Source: Cupriavidus pauculus
Lineage (GTDB): Bacteria > Pseudomonadota > Gammaproteobacteria > Burkholderiales > Burkholderiaceae
Direction: 5' to 3'
NCBI RefSeq assembly: GCF_003854935.1
Contig: NZ_CP033969.1
Location: 2,480,001-2,544,000, forward strand
Length of the DNA: 64,000 nt
The translations under genes and the position numbers were made by a program. Shown here one piece after another: positions 20,101 to 33,436 of the stretch (within the stretch, counting starts at the first letter, position 1; each line of letters opens with the position of its first letter). The notes beneath the pieces were generated by a model that saw only the letters and a program-made list of their open reading frames with translations, was not told where the DNA came from and made no database searches.

Positions 20101-20623
20101 GATCAACACGCTGGAAGACGCCATCGCCAAGATCGACCAGGAAACCCGCGCGCTGCTGCAAGGCACGTTCGACCAGGTCAACCACCACTTCGGCGAGCTG
20201 TTCCCGTCGCTGTTCGGCGGCGGCCAGGCGCGGCTGATCATGACCGGCGAGGAAATCCTCGACGCCGGCGTGCAGGTGATGGCCCAGCCGCCCGGCAAGA
20301 AGAACTCGACGATCCACCTGCTCTCGGGTGGCGAGAAGGCGCTGACGGCCATCGCGCTGGTGTTTGCGATGTTCCAGCTCAACCCGGCGCCGTTCTGCCT
20401 GCTGGACGAGGTGGACGCCCCGCTGGACGACGCCAACACGGAGCGCTACGCCAACATGGTGGCGCGTATGTCGGACAAGACACAGTTCGTTTTTATTTCC
20501 CACAACAAGATTGCGATGGAGATGGCCCACCAGTTGATTGGCGTGACGATGCAGGAGCAGGGGGTCTCGCGGATCGTGGCGGTGGACATGGATGCAGCCG
20601 TATCGATGGCGGAGGCCGCTTAA
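17108..20623 (+). CDS. smc: Chromosome segregation ATPase SMC
   Basis: The 1171-residue protein has all SMC parts. Walker A is GPNGCGKSN (residues 31-39); long Glu/Ala/Gln-rich coiled coils cover about 170-500 and 680-1000, with a hinge between. The C-terminal signature LLSGGEKAL is near residue 1070 and Walker B CLLDEVDAPLDD near 1096. It organises and separates sister chromosomes. I chose GTG 17108 (reads RLSSIKLAGFKSF) because family proteins start there; the longer frame from 17048 adds unconserved residues. zipA follows one base after its stop. No scpAB is seen here. Confidence 0.97.
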   Translation: MRLSSIKLAGFKSFVDPTNFQVPGQLVGIVGPNGCGKSNIIDAVRWVLGESRASELRGESMQDVIFNGSTARKQAGRASVELVFDNAEGRAAGQWSQYAEVAVKRVLTRDGTSSYYINNQPVRRKDIQDIFLGTGLGPRAYAIIGQGMISRIIEAKPDDMRIFLEEAAGVSKYKERRRETENRLSDTRENLTRVEDILRELGNNLEKLEGQAEVAQRFRQLQSEGEEKQHLLWLLRKREAQAEQERHARAIEQAQIDLEAQTAQLRHVEAELETMRAAHYAASDGMHAAQGALYEANAEVSKLEAEIRYVVESRNRLQAQIAALTAQREQWQGKADQANDDIAQAEEDLALAEARTLEAQDTVAQKSEELPTLEAQWRDAQQKLNDQRSGIMQAEQALKLEAAHQRNANQMLQQLEQRKERLKGEEQGLDRPDEVRLEELRMDLAEQEAMQEEAQAALTEAEEALPRLDAERRAAQERVTSEAAAIASLDARLAALRQLQESVQADGKVQPWLERHGLAELPRLWKKVHIEPGWENALESVLREKLAALEVSDLDGIKGFLSDAPPAKLAFYTPPAAARPVEAPAGLRPLMSLVQITEPGIRAVMQEWLADVYTATDLPQALAARHTLPEGAQFVVADGHQVGRNGIQIYAADSEQAGMLAREQEIENLQKQSRAQLLLADEAKSQAVRAETAYTHASTTLIEARARAEQATRRVHALQMDVLKLSQAMERFSARSNQIREELAEIDAQIDEQRAIRAESEASFEQHDTQLAELQASHEDQQMAFDALDTRLTNARQQLRDLERAAQEAVFAERNLSGRIDELRRNIQMAADQSERVAESLENARAELETINEQTANTGLQEALEVRAEKEQKLAAARIELDALSAQLRQFDEQRLAAERSLQPLRERITEYQLKEQAARLNQEQFTEQLATAEVDEAALAQKLTGDLKPSYLQGEVTRLNNAINALGPVNMAALDELAAARERKTFLDAQSADLTDAINTLEDAIAKIDQETRALLQGTFDQVNHHFGELFPSLFGGGQARLIMTGEEILDAGVQVMAQPPGKKNSTIHLLSGGEKALTAIALVFAMFQLNPAPFCLLDEVDAPLDDANTERYANMVARMSDKTQFVFISHNKIAMEMAHQLIGVTMQEQGVSRIVAVDMDAAVSMAEAA

Positions 20624-20624
20624 G

Positions 20625-24683
<4,059 letters not shown>

Positions 24684-24725
24684 GGTTGGGGGGGATGGCT
24701 GGATCGTCGCGGCTTGCGGCGCTGG

Positions 24726-24766
24726 CCCTCTCCCCCGGCCCCTCTCCCGCAGGCGGGAGAGGGGAG
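24726..24766. repeat. REP-like palindrome, inverted copy
   Basis: The reverse complement of the REP-like element, differing mainly at the loop (CCTG-type centre). It forms a CCCCTCTCCCGC/GCGGGAGAGGGG hairpin. With the next copy it makes an inverted pair between convergent def and rluB, where it may act as a terminator or mRNA end. Confidence 0.75.
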
Positions 24767-24807
24767 ACCACAGACGGGAGATCGAGCTTGAACTGGCCCT
24801 TGGTTTG

Positions 24808-24850
24808 CTCCCCTCTCCCGCGCGCGGGAGAGGGGCCGGGGGAGAGGGCG
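24808..24850. repeat. REP-like palindromic element, 43 bp
   Basis: Exactly the same 43 bases as 6773-6815. Together with 24726-24766 it forms a head-to-head pair with about 41 bp between, the layout of a BIME. No transposase gene of the RAYT type is in the window, so any helper is elsewhere. Confidence 0.8.
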
Positions 24851-24891
24851 CCGAGCTTCTGCTTGCCGACTCGTCCCCGCAAGCCCCCAAC

Positions 24892-26676
24892 TCAGAACTT
24901 CTCGAACTGCCCCAGGAAGCGCCACTTGCCCGGCGGCAGGTCGCCCAGGGCGATGCGGCCCATGCGGACGCGCTTCAGGCCCACCACCTTGAGCCCCACC
25001 TGTTCGCACATGCGGCGGATCTGGCGCTTGCGGCCTTCGCGCAGCACGAAGCGTAGCTGCTCCTCGTTCTGCCAGCTCACCTTGGCCGGCTTCAGCGCCA
25101 CGCCGTCGAGCGACAGGCCGAAGCGCAGCCGCTCCAGCAGGTCTTCCGGGAAGACCGCGCTGATATTGCGTTCCACCGGCCCCTGCGGCGATTCCCAGAC
25201 CACGCGCACCAGGTATTCCTTCTCGACGGTGGAGTCGTCGCCGATCAGCGCGCGCGCCACGCGGCCGTCCTGCGTCAGCACCAGCAGGCCCGTGGAATCG
25301 ATGTCGAGCCGGCCGGCCGGGGCCAGGTTCTTGCGCTGCCAGGGCGCAAAGCGCTTGCGCGTGGGGTCCTCTTCCCACTGGTTCTCGGGCGCGAACAGCA
25401 CCGCGGCGGGCTCGTAGCCGTCCTCGGCCTGGCCGGACACGTAGCCGACCGGCTTGTTCAGCAGCACGGTCACGCGCTCGCCCTGCTCGGAGCGGGCTTC
25501 CTGCCGGATCTCGATCTCGGCGTCGGGGCGCACGCGGGTGCCCAGTTCGGTGATCGGCTCGCCGTCCACCAGCACCCAGCCGAGCGGGATCCACTCGTCG
25601 GCCTCGCGGCGCGAGCACAGGCCCAGTTCGGACATGCGCTTGGACAGCCGCACCAGCCCGTCCTCGCGCGGCTCGGCAGCCGGCTGCGGGGCGGGGCGCT
25701 CGGCCCGGTCGGTCCGCTCGCCGCGCTCGGGGCGCGCCGGACGGGCGCGGTCGGCGGAATCGCTGAAACGACGCGCCGGCGCAGTGCCACGGCGCGGCGC
25801 GGCATCATCCCGTCGCGGCCGCTCGGCCCGCGCGTCATCGCCAAAGCGACGCGGGCGCTCGTCGCGCTCGCCTTCGAAGCGGCGGGGACGGTCGGTGCGC
25901 TCGCCTTCGAAGCGGCGGGGCTGCTCGGTGCGTTCGCCTTCAAAGCGGCGTGGACGCTCGGTGCGCTCGCCTTCGAAGCGGCGGGGTTGATCGGTACGCT
26001 CGCCTTCGAAACGGCGGGGGCGCTCGGTGCGCTCGCCTTCGAAGCGGCGGGGTTGATCGGTACGCTCGCCTTCGAAGCGGCGCGGACGCTCGGTGCGCTC
26101 GCCTTCGAAACGACGGGGACGCTCGGTGCGCTCGCCCTCAAAGCGGCGGGGGCGCTCGGTGCGCTCGCCCTCAAAGCGGCGGGGGCGCTCGGTGCGTTCG
26201 CCTTCGAAGCGGCGGGGCTGCTCGGTGCGCTCGCCTTCGAAGCGGCGCGGACGCTCGGTGCGCTCGCCTTCAAAACGGCGGGGGCGCTCGGTGCGCTCGC
26301 CTTCGAAGCGTCGTGGACGCTCGGTGCGCTCGCCTTCGAAACGACGGGGGCGCTCGGTCCGCTCGCCTTCAAATCGACGCGGGCGCTCGTCGCGCTCGCC
26401 TTCGAAGCGGCGCGGGGCCCGCTCGCCGTCGGCCGGGCGGGGACGCGCCGGGCGGGCCTGGCGATCCTGGCGCGGTGCCGTGTCGGCCGGCGCGGGCTTG
26501 CGCTTGTCCTTGTCGGCCGCGCGTTCCTTGGCCTGCTTGATGCCGGAGACCACGTCCTGCACGCGCTTGCGGTTCAGGTCCGACACGCGCACCGGGCGGG
26601 TGGCCTTGCGGGGCGCGCCCGAGGTGGAGGCCTTGACGCCCAGTGTCTTGCGGCCGGAGGTATTGCTGTCTGTCAT
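24892..26676 (-). CDS. rluB: 23S rRNA pseudouridine synthase RluB with repeat-rich N-terminal extension
   Basis: A 594-residue protein. The C-terminal 260 residues are a standard RsuA/RluB synthase: an S4 RNA-binding domain ([21 protein letters not shown], from about residue 340) and the catalytic Asp in [17 protein letters not shown] (about 453). It makes pseudouridine in helix 80-93 region rRNA (E. coli position 2605). Ahead of this lies a basic region and 17 copies of an 11-residue unit of the form [11 protein letters not shown] (about residues 84-270), then more Arg/Asp/Ala-rich sequence. The tail resembles disordered, RNA-binding Arg-rich repeats. E. coli RluB is about 290 residues, so half this protein is extra. 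Confidence 0.93.
   Translation of the reverse strand: MTDSNTSGRKTLGVKASTSGAPRKATRPVRVSDLNRKRVQDVVSGIKQAKERAADKDKRKPAPADTAPRQDRQARPARPRPADGERAPRRFEGERDERPRRFEGERTERPRRFEGERTERPRRFEGERTERPRRFEGERTERPRRFEGERTEQPRRFEGERTERPRRFEGERTERPRRFEGERTERPRRFEGERTERPRRFEGERTDQPRRFEGERTERPRRFEGERTDQPRRFEGERTERPRRFEGERTEQPRRFEGERTDRPRRFEGERDERPRRFGDDARAERPRRDDAAPRRGTAPARRFSDSADRARPARPERGERTDRAERPAPQPAAEPREDGLVRLSKRMSELGLCSRREADEWIPLGWVLVDGEPITELGTRVRPDAEIEIRQEARSEQGERVTVLLNKPVGYVSGQAEDGYEPAAVLFAPENQWEEDPTRKRFAPWQRKNLAPAGRLDIDSTGLLVLTQDGRVARALIGDDSTVEKEYLVRVVWESPQGPVERNISAVFPEDLLERLRFGLSLDGVALKPAKVSWQNEEQLRFVLREGRKRQIRRMCEQVGLKVVGLKRVRMGRIALGDLPPGKWRFLGQFEKF
25866..26426. repeat. 17-copy 33-bp tandem repeat inside rluB
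   Basis: Units of 33 bp begin at 25866 and repeat to about 26426. Each encodes RRFEGER plus a variable TERP, TEQP, TDQP, TDRP or DERP. Several units are identical in DNA (9 and 10; 4 and 6; 7 and 12, counted from 25866), which suggests recent duplication or conversion. Because the period is a multiple of three, all frames stay open and large false ORFs appear on the other strand. Confidence 0.97.
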
Positions 26677-26712
26677 ATCTTTCCAAGCGCTCGCGCGCCG
26701 GCCATCGGGGGA

Positions 26713-29286
26713 TCAGATGGCCAGCGCGTCGAGCAAATCCTGTTCCACTTGAATCTGCAATCGGTTGTCGGCGGTCAGGCGCGAGCCATCGACCAGGAAC
26801 ACGTCTTCCACGCGTTCGCCGAGGGTGTTGATGCGCGCCGAATGGACGGACACGCGGTATTTGGCCAGCACGCGGGCAATGGCGTACAGCAGGCCGGTGC
26901 GGTCGTTGGCCGACACCGACAGCAGGTAGTACTGGCCGCGCTCGTCGGGGCGCAGGTCCACGCGCGGCTTGATCGGGAAGCTGCGCGACTGGCGCGACAG
27001 CCGGCCCTGCGTCGGCTCGGGCAGCGGGCACTCCAGGCGCACGCGCTCGGCCAGTTCATGCTCGACCAGCGCCAGGATGTCGCGGTAGTCGCCGGCCAGG
27101 CCGGGGTCGGTGATCTGGAACGTGTCCAGCGCGTAGCCGTCGCGCGTGGTCTCGATCTTGGCATCCTGGATCGAGAACGCCTTGCGCTCGAAATAGCCGC
27201 AGATGCGCGCGAACAGGTCCGGCTGGTCCTTGATGTAGACCACCACCTGCAGCCCCTCGCCGGCGGGCGACACGCGGGCCTTGACCACCGGGTTGGCGCT
27301 GTTGACCTGGTTGAACAGGTGCCGCGTGACCCACGCGATGTCGCGCGCATCGTGCCGCATGAAGAACGACATGTCGAGCTTGTCCCACAACGGCTTGGCC
27401 AGCTCGGGGTCGAACGCCTTCAGGCGCAGCTGGGCGATGGTGTCGTCGCGCTTCTGGGCCCACAGCGAGTGCTGGTCCAGCCGGGCGCCGCCCAGCACGC
27501 GCAGCGTGATGCGGTACAGGTCTTCCAGCAGCTTGCCCTTCCAGGCGTTCCACACCTTCGGGCTGGTGCCGCGGATGTCGGCCACGGTCAGCAGGTAGAG
27601 CGCGGTCAGGTAGCGCTCGTTGCCGACCACGTCGGCAAACGCCTTCACCACGTCCGGGTCCGTCAGGTCCTGCTTCTGGGCAACGTGGCTCATCGTCAGG
27701 TGGTGCTCGACAAGCCAGGCGATCAGGTCGGTGTCCTCGCGGGAGATGCCGTGCTGCCTGCAGAAGCGCCGCGCATCGACGGTGCCGAGCTTCGAATGGT
27801 CGCCGCCGCGGCCCTTGGCGATGTCGTGGAACAGCGCCGCCACCCAGAGCACCCACGGACGGTCGAACCCGGCCATCAGCTGGCTGCAGAACGGGAATTC
27901 GTGGGTGTGCTCGACGATGGCGAAGCGGCGCATGTTGCGCACGACCATCAGGATGTGCTGGTCCACGGTGTAGACGTGGAACAGGTCGTGCTGCATCTGG
28001 CCGACGATGCGCCGGAAATTGATCAGGTAGCGGCCCAGCACGCTGGTCTGGTTCATCAGCCGCAGCGCGTGGGTGATGCCCTGCGGCTCCTGCACGATGG
28101 CCAGGAACAGCTTGCGGTTGACCGGATCGTTGCGCCAGCTTGCGTCCATCACCGTACGCGCGTTGTACAGGCCGCGCAGCGTGCGGGGCGACAGGCCCTT
28201 CACGCCCGGGGTGCGCTCGTAGAGCAGGAACGTTTCCAGGATGGCGTGCGGCTCGCGCTCGTAGAGGTCGTCGCTGGTGATCTCCAGCATGCCCTGGCGC
28301 TCGACGAACCGTTCGTTGATCTCGCGCGTGACCATCGACTCGCTCGGAAAGAGCATGGCCTCGATGTTCAGCAGCAGCACGCTGTTGAGCTGCGTGACCG
28401 CCTTGGCCGCCCAGTAATAGCGGCGCATGAGCTGCTCGCTGGCGCGCTTGTGCGTGGTCTGGCGGTAGCCGAACGATTCGGCCAGCGCGGTCTGCATGTC
28501 GAAGACCAGCACGTCCTGGCGGCGGCCGGCCAGCAAATGCAGCCGGGCGCGGATGGTGCGCAGCAGCCGTTCGTTGCGGGCCAGTTCCTGCGACTCGCGC
28601 TCGGTCAGCAGGCCGCGCTCGAACAGTTGCTTCCAGCTATCGCCCAGGCCGGCCGCCTTGGTCATCCACAGGATCACCTGCAGGTCGCGCAGGCCGCCGG
28701 GGCTTTCCTTGCAGTTTGGCTCCAGCGCGTACGGCGTGTCCTGGTACTTGGCGTGGCGCTGGCGCAGTTCCAGCAGCTTGGCCTGGAAGAAGTCGGCCGC
28801 GTCCATGTCGGCCTGGTAGCGCTGCTGCAGCTCGCCGAACAGCGGCCTGCTGCCGGTCAGCAGCCGGGCTTCCAGCAGCGACGTACGGATGGTGATGTCG
28901 GCGGCGGATTCGCGGATGCAATCGTCCACGGTGCGCACCGACGAGCCGATCTCAAGGCCCAGGTCCCAGCACAGGCCGATGAAGCGCTCCAGGCGGCTGG
29001 CCGTGTCGGCATCGGGCTCGTCGCGCAGCAACAGCAGCACGTCGACATCGGAATGCGGGAACAGCTCGCCGCGGCCGTAGCCGCCGACGGCCACCAGCGC
29101 GGCCGAATCGGGCAGTTCCAGCCCCGTCCAGGCGTCGATCAGCGCGGCATCGACGGCGCGGCGCAGCCGGGTGACCAGCGGCATCACCTGGTTGCTGGCG
29201 TCGAATTCGGCAAACAGGGCCTGCTTGGCGGCCTTGAGCGCGTCGCGTATGCGCTGGCAGAGCAGCAGTTCCGGCGTGGTGTCCAT
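26713..29286 (-). CDS. glnD: Bifunctional [protein-PII] uridylyltransferase/uridylyl-removing enzyme
   Basis: A nitrogen sensor of 857 residues that adds UMP to PII at low glutamine and removes it at high glutamine. The nucleotidyltransferase motif [19 protein letters not shown] is near residue 90, the HD hydrolase motif [13 protein letters not shown] near 490, and two ACT domains ([15 protein letters not shown] and [20 protein letters not shown]) close the protein. I used ATG 29284-29286; an upstream GTG at 29311-29313 would add nine residues. It follows map across a terminator-like hairpin, and rluB is downstream with a 36-bp gap. Confidence 0.96.
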   Translation of the reverse strand: MDTTPELLLCQRIRDALKAAKQALFAEFDASNQVMPLVTRLRRAVDAALIDAWTGLELPDSAALVAVGGYGRGELFPHSDVDVLLLLRDEPDADTASRLERFIGLCWDLGLEIGSSVRTVDDCIRESAADITIRTSLLEARLLTGSRPLFGELQQRYQADMDAADFFQAKLLELRQRHAKYQDTPYALEPNCKESPGGLRDLQVILWMTKAAGLGDSWKQLFERGLLTERESQELARNERLLRTIRARLHLLAGRRQDVLVFDMQTALAESFGYRQTTHKRASEQLMRRYYWAAKAVTQLNSVLLLNIEAMLFPSESMVTREINERFVERQGMLEITSDDLYEREPHAILETFLLYERTPGVKGLSPRTLRGLYNARTVMDASWRNDPVNRKLFLAIVQEPQGITHALRLMNQTSVLGRYLINFRRIVGQMQHDLFHVYTVDQHILMVVRNMRRFAIVEHTHEFPFCSQLMAGFDRPWVLWVAALFHDIAKGRGGDHSKLGTVDARRFCRQHGISREDTDLIAWLVEHHLTMSHVAQKQDLTDPDVVKAFADVVGNERYLTALYLLTVADIRGTSPKVWNAWKGKLLEDLYRITLRVLGGARLDQHSLWAQKRDDTIAQLRLKAFDPELAKPLWDKLDMSFFMRHDARDIAWVTRHLFNQVNSANPVVKARVSPAGEGLQVVVYIKDQPDLFARICGYFERKAFSIQDAKIETTRDGYALDTFQITDPGLAGDYRDILALVEHELAERVRLECPLPEPTQGRLSRQSRSFPIKPRVDLRPDERGQYYLLSVSANDRTGLLYAIARVLAKYRVSVHSARINTLGERVEDVFLVDGSRLTADNRLQIQVEQDLLDALAI

Positions 29287-29319
29287 GGGCGGTTCGAAGG
29301 TGGGCGCGGGCACGGCTGG

Positions 29320-29349
29320 AAGAAGAAAGGGCGCCTTGGTGGGCGCCCT
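29320..29349 (-). terminator. Terminator after map
   Basis: On the minus strand, AGGGCGCC-CACCAA-GGCGCCCT is followed by TTTCTTCTT. It lies between the map stop and the glnD start, so it would end or reduce read-through from map into glnD. Confidence 0.8.
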
Positions 29350-29365
29350 GGCTATCGGTGCGGGA

Positions 29366-30184
29366 TCAGGCCGCTACGGTGTCGGTGATGAAGGCCGGCG
29401 GCACGGGCGAGCCTTCGGACAGCGTCAGCACCTCGTAGCCGGTCTCCGTCACCAGCACCGTGTGCTCCCACTGGGCCGACAGGCTGCGGTCGCGCGTCTT
29501 GACCGTCCACTGGTCGGGCATCGTGCGGATGTCGCGCTTGCCGGCGTTGATCATCGGCTCCACGGTGAAGATCATGCCGGTCTTGATCTCCATGCCGGTG
29601 TTCGGGCGGCCGTAATGGAGGATCTGCGGGTCCGAGTGGAATACCTTGCCGATGCCGTGGCCGCAGTACTCGCGCACCACGCTGTAGCCGGCGCCTTCCG
29701 CGTGCTGCTGGATGGCGTGGCCGATATCGCCAAGCCGGGCGCCGTTGCGCACCTGCTGGATACCCTTCCACATGCATTCATAGGTCACCTGCGCCAGGCG
29801 CTTGGCCAGGATCGATGCCTCGCCCACCACGAACATGCGGCTGGTATCGCCGTAGTAGCCGTCCTTGGTGATGACCGTGATGTCGAGGTTGACCACGTCG
29901 CCGCTCTTGAGCACGCGGTCGCCGGGAATGCCGTGGCAGATCACGTCGTTGACCGACGTGCAGATGGCGCCGGGGAAGGGCGGGTAGCCCGGCGGCGCGT
30001 AGTTCAGCGGGGCCGGCACGGTGCCTTGCACGTCACGCATGTAGGTGTGGCAAAGGCGGTCGAGTTCGCCGGTCGTCACGCCGGCCTTGACGAACGGGGT
30101 GATGTAGTCGAGGACTTCGGAGGCAAGGCGGCAAGCCACGCGCATGTGGGCGATGTCTTCGGCGGTATTGATATGGATGCTCAT
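29366..30184 (-). CDS. map: Methionine aminopeptidase, type I
   Basis: A 272-residue enzyme that removes the initiator Met from new proteins. The metal ligands and substrate His are visible: CHGIPGD (His84), [13 protein letters not shown] (Asp101 and Asp113), [17 protein letters not shown] and [12 protein letters not shown] 30182-30184 ([14 protein letters not shown]) gives the usual length; the frame to 30337 goes into the divergent leader. It is transcribed away from rpsB, the usual arrangement in these bacteria, and is followed by a terminator before glnD. Confidence 0.95.
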   Translation of the reverse strand: MSIHINTAEDIAHMRVACRLASEVLDYITPFVKAGVTTGELDRLCHTYMRDVQGTVPAPLNYAPPGYPPFPGAICTSVNDVICHGIPGDRVLKSGDVVNLDITVITKDGYYGDTSRMFVVGEASILAKRLAQVTYECMWKGIQQVRNGARLGDIGHAIQQHAEGAGYSVVREYCGHGIGKVFHSDPQILHYGRPNTGMEIKTGMIFTVEPMINAGKRDIRTMPDQWTVKTRDRSLSAQWEHTVLVTETGYEVLTLSEGSPVPPAFITDTVAA

Positions 30185-30344
30185 GCTGCTTCGCCTGAAA
30201 TGTGATGGCCCAGCCACTGACTGCGCCTGAAACTGTTCGCAAAGCGGGATTATCTCACCTTCGTGACGAGAAAGCAGGGATTTGCGGGGCGGCCCTGGGC
30301 CGCCGATCCGCGGCGGGGCCGTCCTTGTGCATCGCAATAAGGGC

Positions 30345-30374
30345 TTGAGCGACCGGCCGCTTTGTTGTTACAAT
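30345..30374 (+). promoter_or_regulatory. rpsB: Likely rpsB promoter
   Basis: TTGAGC (30345-30350) and TACAAT (30369-30374) with 18-bp spacing match a housekeeping sigma promoter. It lies about 150 bp before rpsB, leaving a long leader. Confidence 0.7.
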
Positions 30375-30446
30375 CGCGGGCTGACTTGCCGTTGGTCCGG
30401 AACCGGGCTGCGGGGGTCGGTAAATCGAACTGTTTGTAAATCGCTG

Positions 30447-30491
30447 GTCCGCCCATCCGGGGTGTTCCTTTTCAGGAATGTCGGGGCGGAC
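30447..30491 (+). promoter_or_regulatory. Stem-loop in the rpsB leader (possible S2 autoregulation site)
   Basis: GTCCGCCC (30447-30454) pairs perfectly with GGGCGGAC (30484-30491), and GTTCC/GGAAT forms an inner stem. It ends about 30 bp before the rpsB start. S2 represses its own message in enteric bacteria through a leader structure; this position fits, but homology is not shown. The 337-bp gap 30185-30521 holds no gene. Confidence 0.5.
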
Positions 30492-30521
30492 TTCAGACTA
30501 AACCCTTTTGGAGTCCCTCAC

Positions 30522-31265
30522 ATGTCCGTGACCATGCGCGAAATGCTGGAAGCCGGTTGCCACTTTGGCCACCAGACCCGCTTCTGGAACCCGAAGATGG
30601 CCCCCTTCATCTTCGGTCATCGCAACAAGATCCACATCATCAACCTCGAAAAGACCCTGCCGATGTTCCAGGACGCGCTGAAGTACGTGCGTCAACTGGC
30701 AGCAAACCGCGGCACCGTGCTTTTCGTGGGTACCAAGCGTCAGTCGCGCGAGATCCTGGCCGAGGAAGCCGGCCGCGCCGGCATGCCCTACGTCGATGCC
30801 CGCTGGCTCGGCGGCATGCTGACCAACTTCAAGACCGTCAAGATCTCGATCAAGCGCCTGAAGGACATGGAAGCCGCCAAGGAAGCCGGCGCGCTGGAAA
30901 CCATGAGCAAGAAGGAAGCGCTGATGTTCGAGCGCGAGATGGAAAAGCTGGAAAAGTCCATCGGCGGCATCAAGGACATGGGCGGCGTGCCTGACGCCAT
31001 CTTCGTGGTGGACGTCGGCTACCACAAGATCGCCGTGACCGAAGCCAACAAGCTGGGCATCCCCGTGATCGGCGTGGTCGACACGAACCACACGCCGGAA
31101 GGCATCGACTACGTGATCCCGGGTAACGACGACTCGAGCAAGGCCGTGGCCCTGTACGTGCGCGGCGTGGCCGACGCCATCCTGGAAGGCCGCGCCAATG
31201 CGGTCCAGGAAGTGGTGGAAGCCGCTCGCGGCGACGACGAATTCGTCGAAGTCCAGGAAGGCTGA
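30522..31265 (+). CDS. rpsB: 30S ribosomal protein S2
   Basis: A 247-residue protein that starts [26 protein letters not shown] and contains [24 protein letters not shown] and [23 protein letters not shown], all typical of S2. It binds late to the 30S platform with the S1 protein. ATG 30522 was chosen by the conserved start and the GGAG at 30510; the open frame from 30282 covers the leader. It begins the rpsB-tsf-pyrH-frr series. Confidence 0.98.
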   Translation: MSVTMREMLEAGCHFGHQTRFWNPKMAPFIFGHRNKIHIINLEKTLPMFQDALKYVRQLAANRGTVLFVGTKRQSREILAEEAGRAGMPYVDARWLGGMLTNFKTVKISIKRLKDMEAAKEAGALETMSKKEALMFEREMEKLEKSIGGIKDMGGVPDAIFVVDVGYHKIAVTEANKLGIPVIGVVDTNHTPEGIDYVIPGNDDSSKAVALYVRGVADAILEGRANAVQEVVEAARGDDEFVEVQEG

Positions 31266-31329
31266 TTGCCCGCTGGCGCCTGAGGCCGGGACACACCGGC
31301 CGCCGGCGCCCGCCCTGCGGCAACCAAGA

Positions 31330-31357
31330 AAGGGGGCACTTCTGGCGCCCCCTTTTT
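31330..31357 (+). terminator. Terminator or attenuator between rpsB and tsf
   Basis: AAGGGGGC pairs with GCCCCCTT, followed by TTT in a T run. It sits in the 167-bp gap between rpsB and tsf; in E. coli a similar site only partly stops transcription, which adjusts S2 to EF-Ts. Confidence 0.8.
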
Positions 31358-31432
31358 GCAAACAGATTCAGTTGTCATCCGCCGCGGATAGCATCTGCCC
31401 CGGATGAAGCCAACCAAATCAAGGAGTGACAA

Positions 31433-32311
31433 ATGGCGGCAATTACCGCAAGCATGGTTGCAGAACTGCGCGCAAAGACCGACGCGCCGATGATGGAATG
31501 CAAGAAGGCCCTGACGGAGGCCGACGGCGATCTGGACAAGGCTGAAGAGCTGCTGCGCGTGAAGCTGGGCAACAAGGCCAGCAAGGCCGCGTCGCGCGTG
31601 ACCGCCGAGGGCATCGTGTCGACGTTTATCGACGGCACGACCGGCGCGCTGGTCGAACTGAACTGCGAAACCGACTTCGTGTCGAAGAACGACGACTTCC
31701 TGGGCTTCGGCGCCAAGGTTGCCGAGCTGGTGGCCAAGCAGGCCCCGGCCGACGTGGCAGCCCTGTCGGCCCTGGAACTGGACGGCTCGACGGTCGACGC
31801 CGTGCGCGCCGCCCTGATCGGCAAGATCGGCGAGAACATGACGATCCGCCGCTTCGTGCGCTACGCCAACGGCGGCAAGCTGGCTTCGTACCTGCACGGC
31901 ACCCGCATCGGCGTGATGGTCGAGTTCGACGGCGACGAAGTGGCCGCCAAGGACGTGGCCATGCACGTGGCCGCCATGAAGCCGGTGTCGCTGTCGTCGG
32001 AACAGGTGCCCGCCGAGCTGATCGCCAAGGAGCGCAGCATCGCCGAGCAGAAGGCTGCCGAGTCGGGTAAGCCGGCCGAGATCGCCGCCAAGATGGTGGA
32101 AGGTTCGGTCCAGAAGTACCTGAAGGAAGTGTCGCTGCTGAACCAGCCGTTCGTGAAGAACGACAAGCAGACCGTCGAGCAGATGCTGAAGGCCGCCAAC
32201 ACGACCGTGAAGGGCTTTACGCTGTTCGTGGTGGGCGAAGGCATCGAGAAGAAGCAGGACGACTTTGCCGCTGAAGTGGCTGCCCAGGTGGCCGCCGCCC
32301 AGAAGGCCTGA
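31433..32311 (+). CDS. tsf: Translation elongation factor Ts
   Basis: A 292-residue nucleotide exchange factor for EF-Tu. The N-terminal UBA-like domain ([34 protein letters not shown]) and the core with [10 protein letters not shown] and HVAAMKPV are typical. AAGGAG precedes ATG 31433. It follows rpsB and precedes the pyrH leader. Confidence 0.98.
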   Translation: MAAITASMVAELRAKTDAPMMECKKALTEADGDLDKAEELLRVKLGNKASKAASRVTAEGIVSTFIDGTTGALVELNCETDFVSKNDDFLGFGAKVAELVAKQAPADVAALSALELDGSTVDAVRAALIGKIGENMTIRRFVRYANGGKLASYLHGTRIGVMVEFDGDEVAAKDVAMHVAAMKPVSLSSEQVPAELIAKERSIAEQKAAESGKPAEIAAKMVEGSVQKYLKEVSLLNQPFVKNDKQTVEQMLKAANTTVKGFTLFVVGEGIEKKQDDFAAEVAAQVAAAQKA

Positions 32312-32362
32312 TGTCCGGGTGGCGGGGCGGGTTTCCCTCGCGGGATGCCCGGCCTGCCACCG

Positions 32363-32466
32363 TATAATGCCGAGGGGCGCCGAAAGGTGCCCCTCTGCAC
32401 AAGTGCGGGCGCCACGGCGCCGGTACCAGTCAGTTTTCGCAGTCACCGGCGATCTACGCGTTTTTT
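32363..32466 (+). promoter_or_regulatory. Possible promoter and structured leader of pyrH
   Basis: In the 306-bp gap after tsf is a perfect -10 TATAAT (32363-32368) without a clear -35. Then follow two hairpins, GAGGGGC/GCCCCTC (32372-32378 and 32389-32395) and CGCCGGT/ACCGGCG (32418-32424 and 32445-32451), and a T6 tract (32461-32466). A 10-codon open frame, MTAKTGFRAV, spans 32486-32518. The parts resemble an attenuation leader, but this is inferred. Confidence 0.45.
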
Positions 32467-32617
32467 AGCGGCGCGTTGCACGCAGATGACGGCGAAAACC
32501 GGCTTTCGAGCTGTCTAGCAGTCCATATTCATGCGCGGCCGGTGCGCAGTTGCGTTGTGCCGCCCGCGTCCATCCATCCGTTCAAACGAGCGATCTAGAA
32601 CCTGCCCGAGGGTGAAC

Positions 32618-33328
32618 ATGCCAGCCTACAAGCGCGTCCTTCTGAAACTGTCCGGTGAGGCCCTGATGGGCGACGATGCCTTCGGCATCAACCGGGCGAC
32701 CATCGAAGGCATGGTCAACGACATTGCCGAAATCGTGAAGCTGGGCGTCCAGGTGGCCGTGGTCATCGGCGGCGGCAACATCTTCCGCGGCGTGGCCGGC
32801 GGCGCGGCCGGCATGGACCGTGCCACGGCCGACTACATGGGCATGCTGGCCACCATGATGAACGCATTGGCCCTGCAGGACGCCATGCGCCACGCCAACA
32901 TCGAGGGCCGCGTGCAGTCGGCCCTGCGCATGGACCAGGTGGTCGAGCCCTACATCCGCCCCCGCGCCATCCGCCAGCTTGAAGAGGGCAAGGTGGTGAT
33001 CTTTGCCGCCGGCACCGGCAACCCGTTCTTCACGACCGACACGGCCGCCGCGCTGCGCGGGTCGGAAATCGGCGCCGAGATCGTGCTGAAGGCCACCAAG
33101 GTGGACGGCGTCTACACGGCCGACCCCAAGAAGGACCCGAGCGCCACCCGCTACGCCACCATTTCGTTCGACGAAGCCATTTCCCGCAACCTCCAGGTCA
33201 TGGACGCCACCGCCTTTGCGCTGTGCCGCGACCAGAAGCTGCCGATCAAGGTGTTCTCGATCGTGAAGCCGGGTGCCCTGAAGCGCGTGATCCTGGGTGA
33301 GGACGAAGGTACGCTAGTGCACGTTTAA
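32618..33328 (+). CDS. pyrH: UMP kinase
   Basis: A 236-residue kinase of the amino-acid-kinase fold that makes UDP from UMP. Its motifs are KLSGEALMG near the start, [25 protein letters not shown] and [11 protein letters not shown]. The start [13 protein letters not shown] at ATG 32618 fits the family; the frame from 32531 adds an unconserved Arg-rich stretch. In E. coli the enzyme is inhibited by UTP and activated by GTP. It follows a long leader after tsf and precedes frr by 108 bp. Confidence 0.97.
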   Translation: MPAYKRVLLKLSGEALMGDDAFGINRATIEGMVNDIAEIVKLGVQVAVVIGGGNIFRGVAGGAAGMDRATADYMGMLATMMNALALQDAMRHANIEGRVQSALRMDQVVEPYIRPRAIRQLEEGKVVIFAAGTGNPFFTTDTAAALRGSEIGAEIVLKATKVDGVYTADPKKDPSATRYATISFDEAISRNLQVMDATAFALCRDQKLPIKVFSIVKPGALKRVILGEDEGTLVHV

Positions 33329-33436
33329 TCGGCGCGGACCGCATCAGAATGCGGATTCGGTCCGGCCTGAGAGTAGAATGTTTCATTTTCGATCCCGCCG
33401 TGCGGGGTCCTGTCTGGCAGTTTCCCGGAGGTAAAC

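Noticed and set aside
25866-26426. CRISPR-like regular repeats
   Set aside because: The 33-bp units join directly without spacers and are in frame within rluB; no cas genes are nearby.
25987-29388. A 1133-residue open frame on the plus strand
   Set aside because: It is antisense to rluB and glnD. The 33-bp repeats leave every frame open and the high GC content removes stop codons; its sequence is low-complexity Ala/Gly/Arg with no domain.
32531-32617. N-terminal extension of PyrH from ATG 32531
   Set aside because: The added 29 residues are Arg/Pro-rich and not part of the family, and the conserved start [13 protein letters not shown] begins at 32618.
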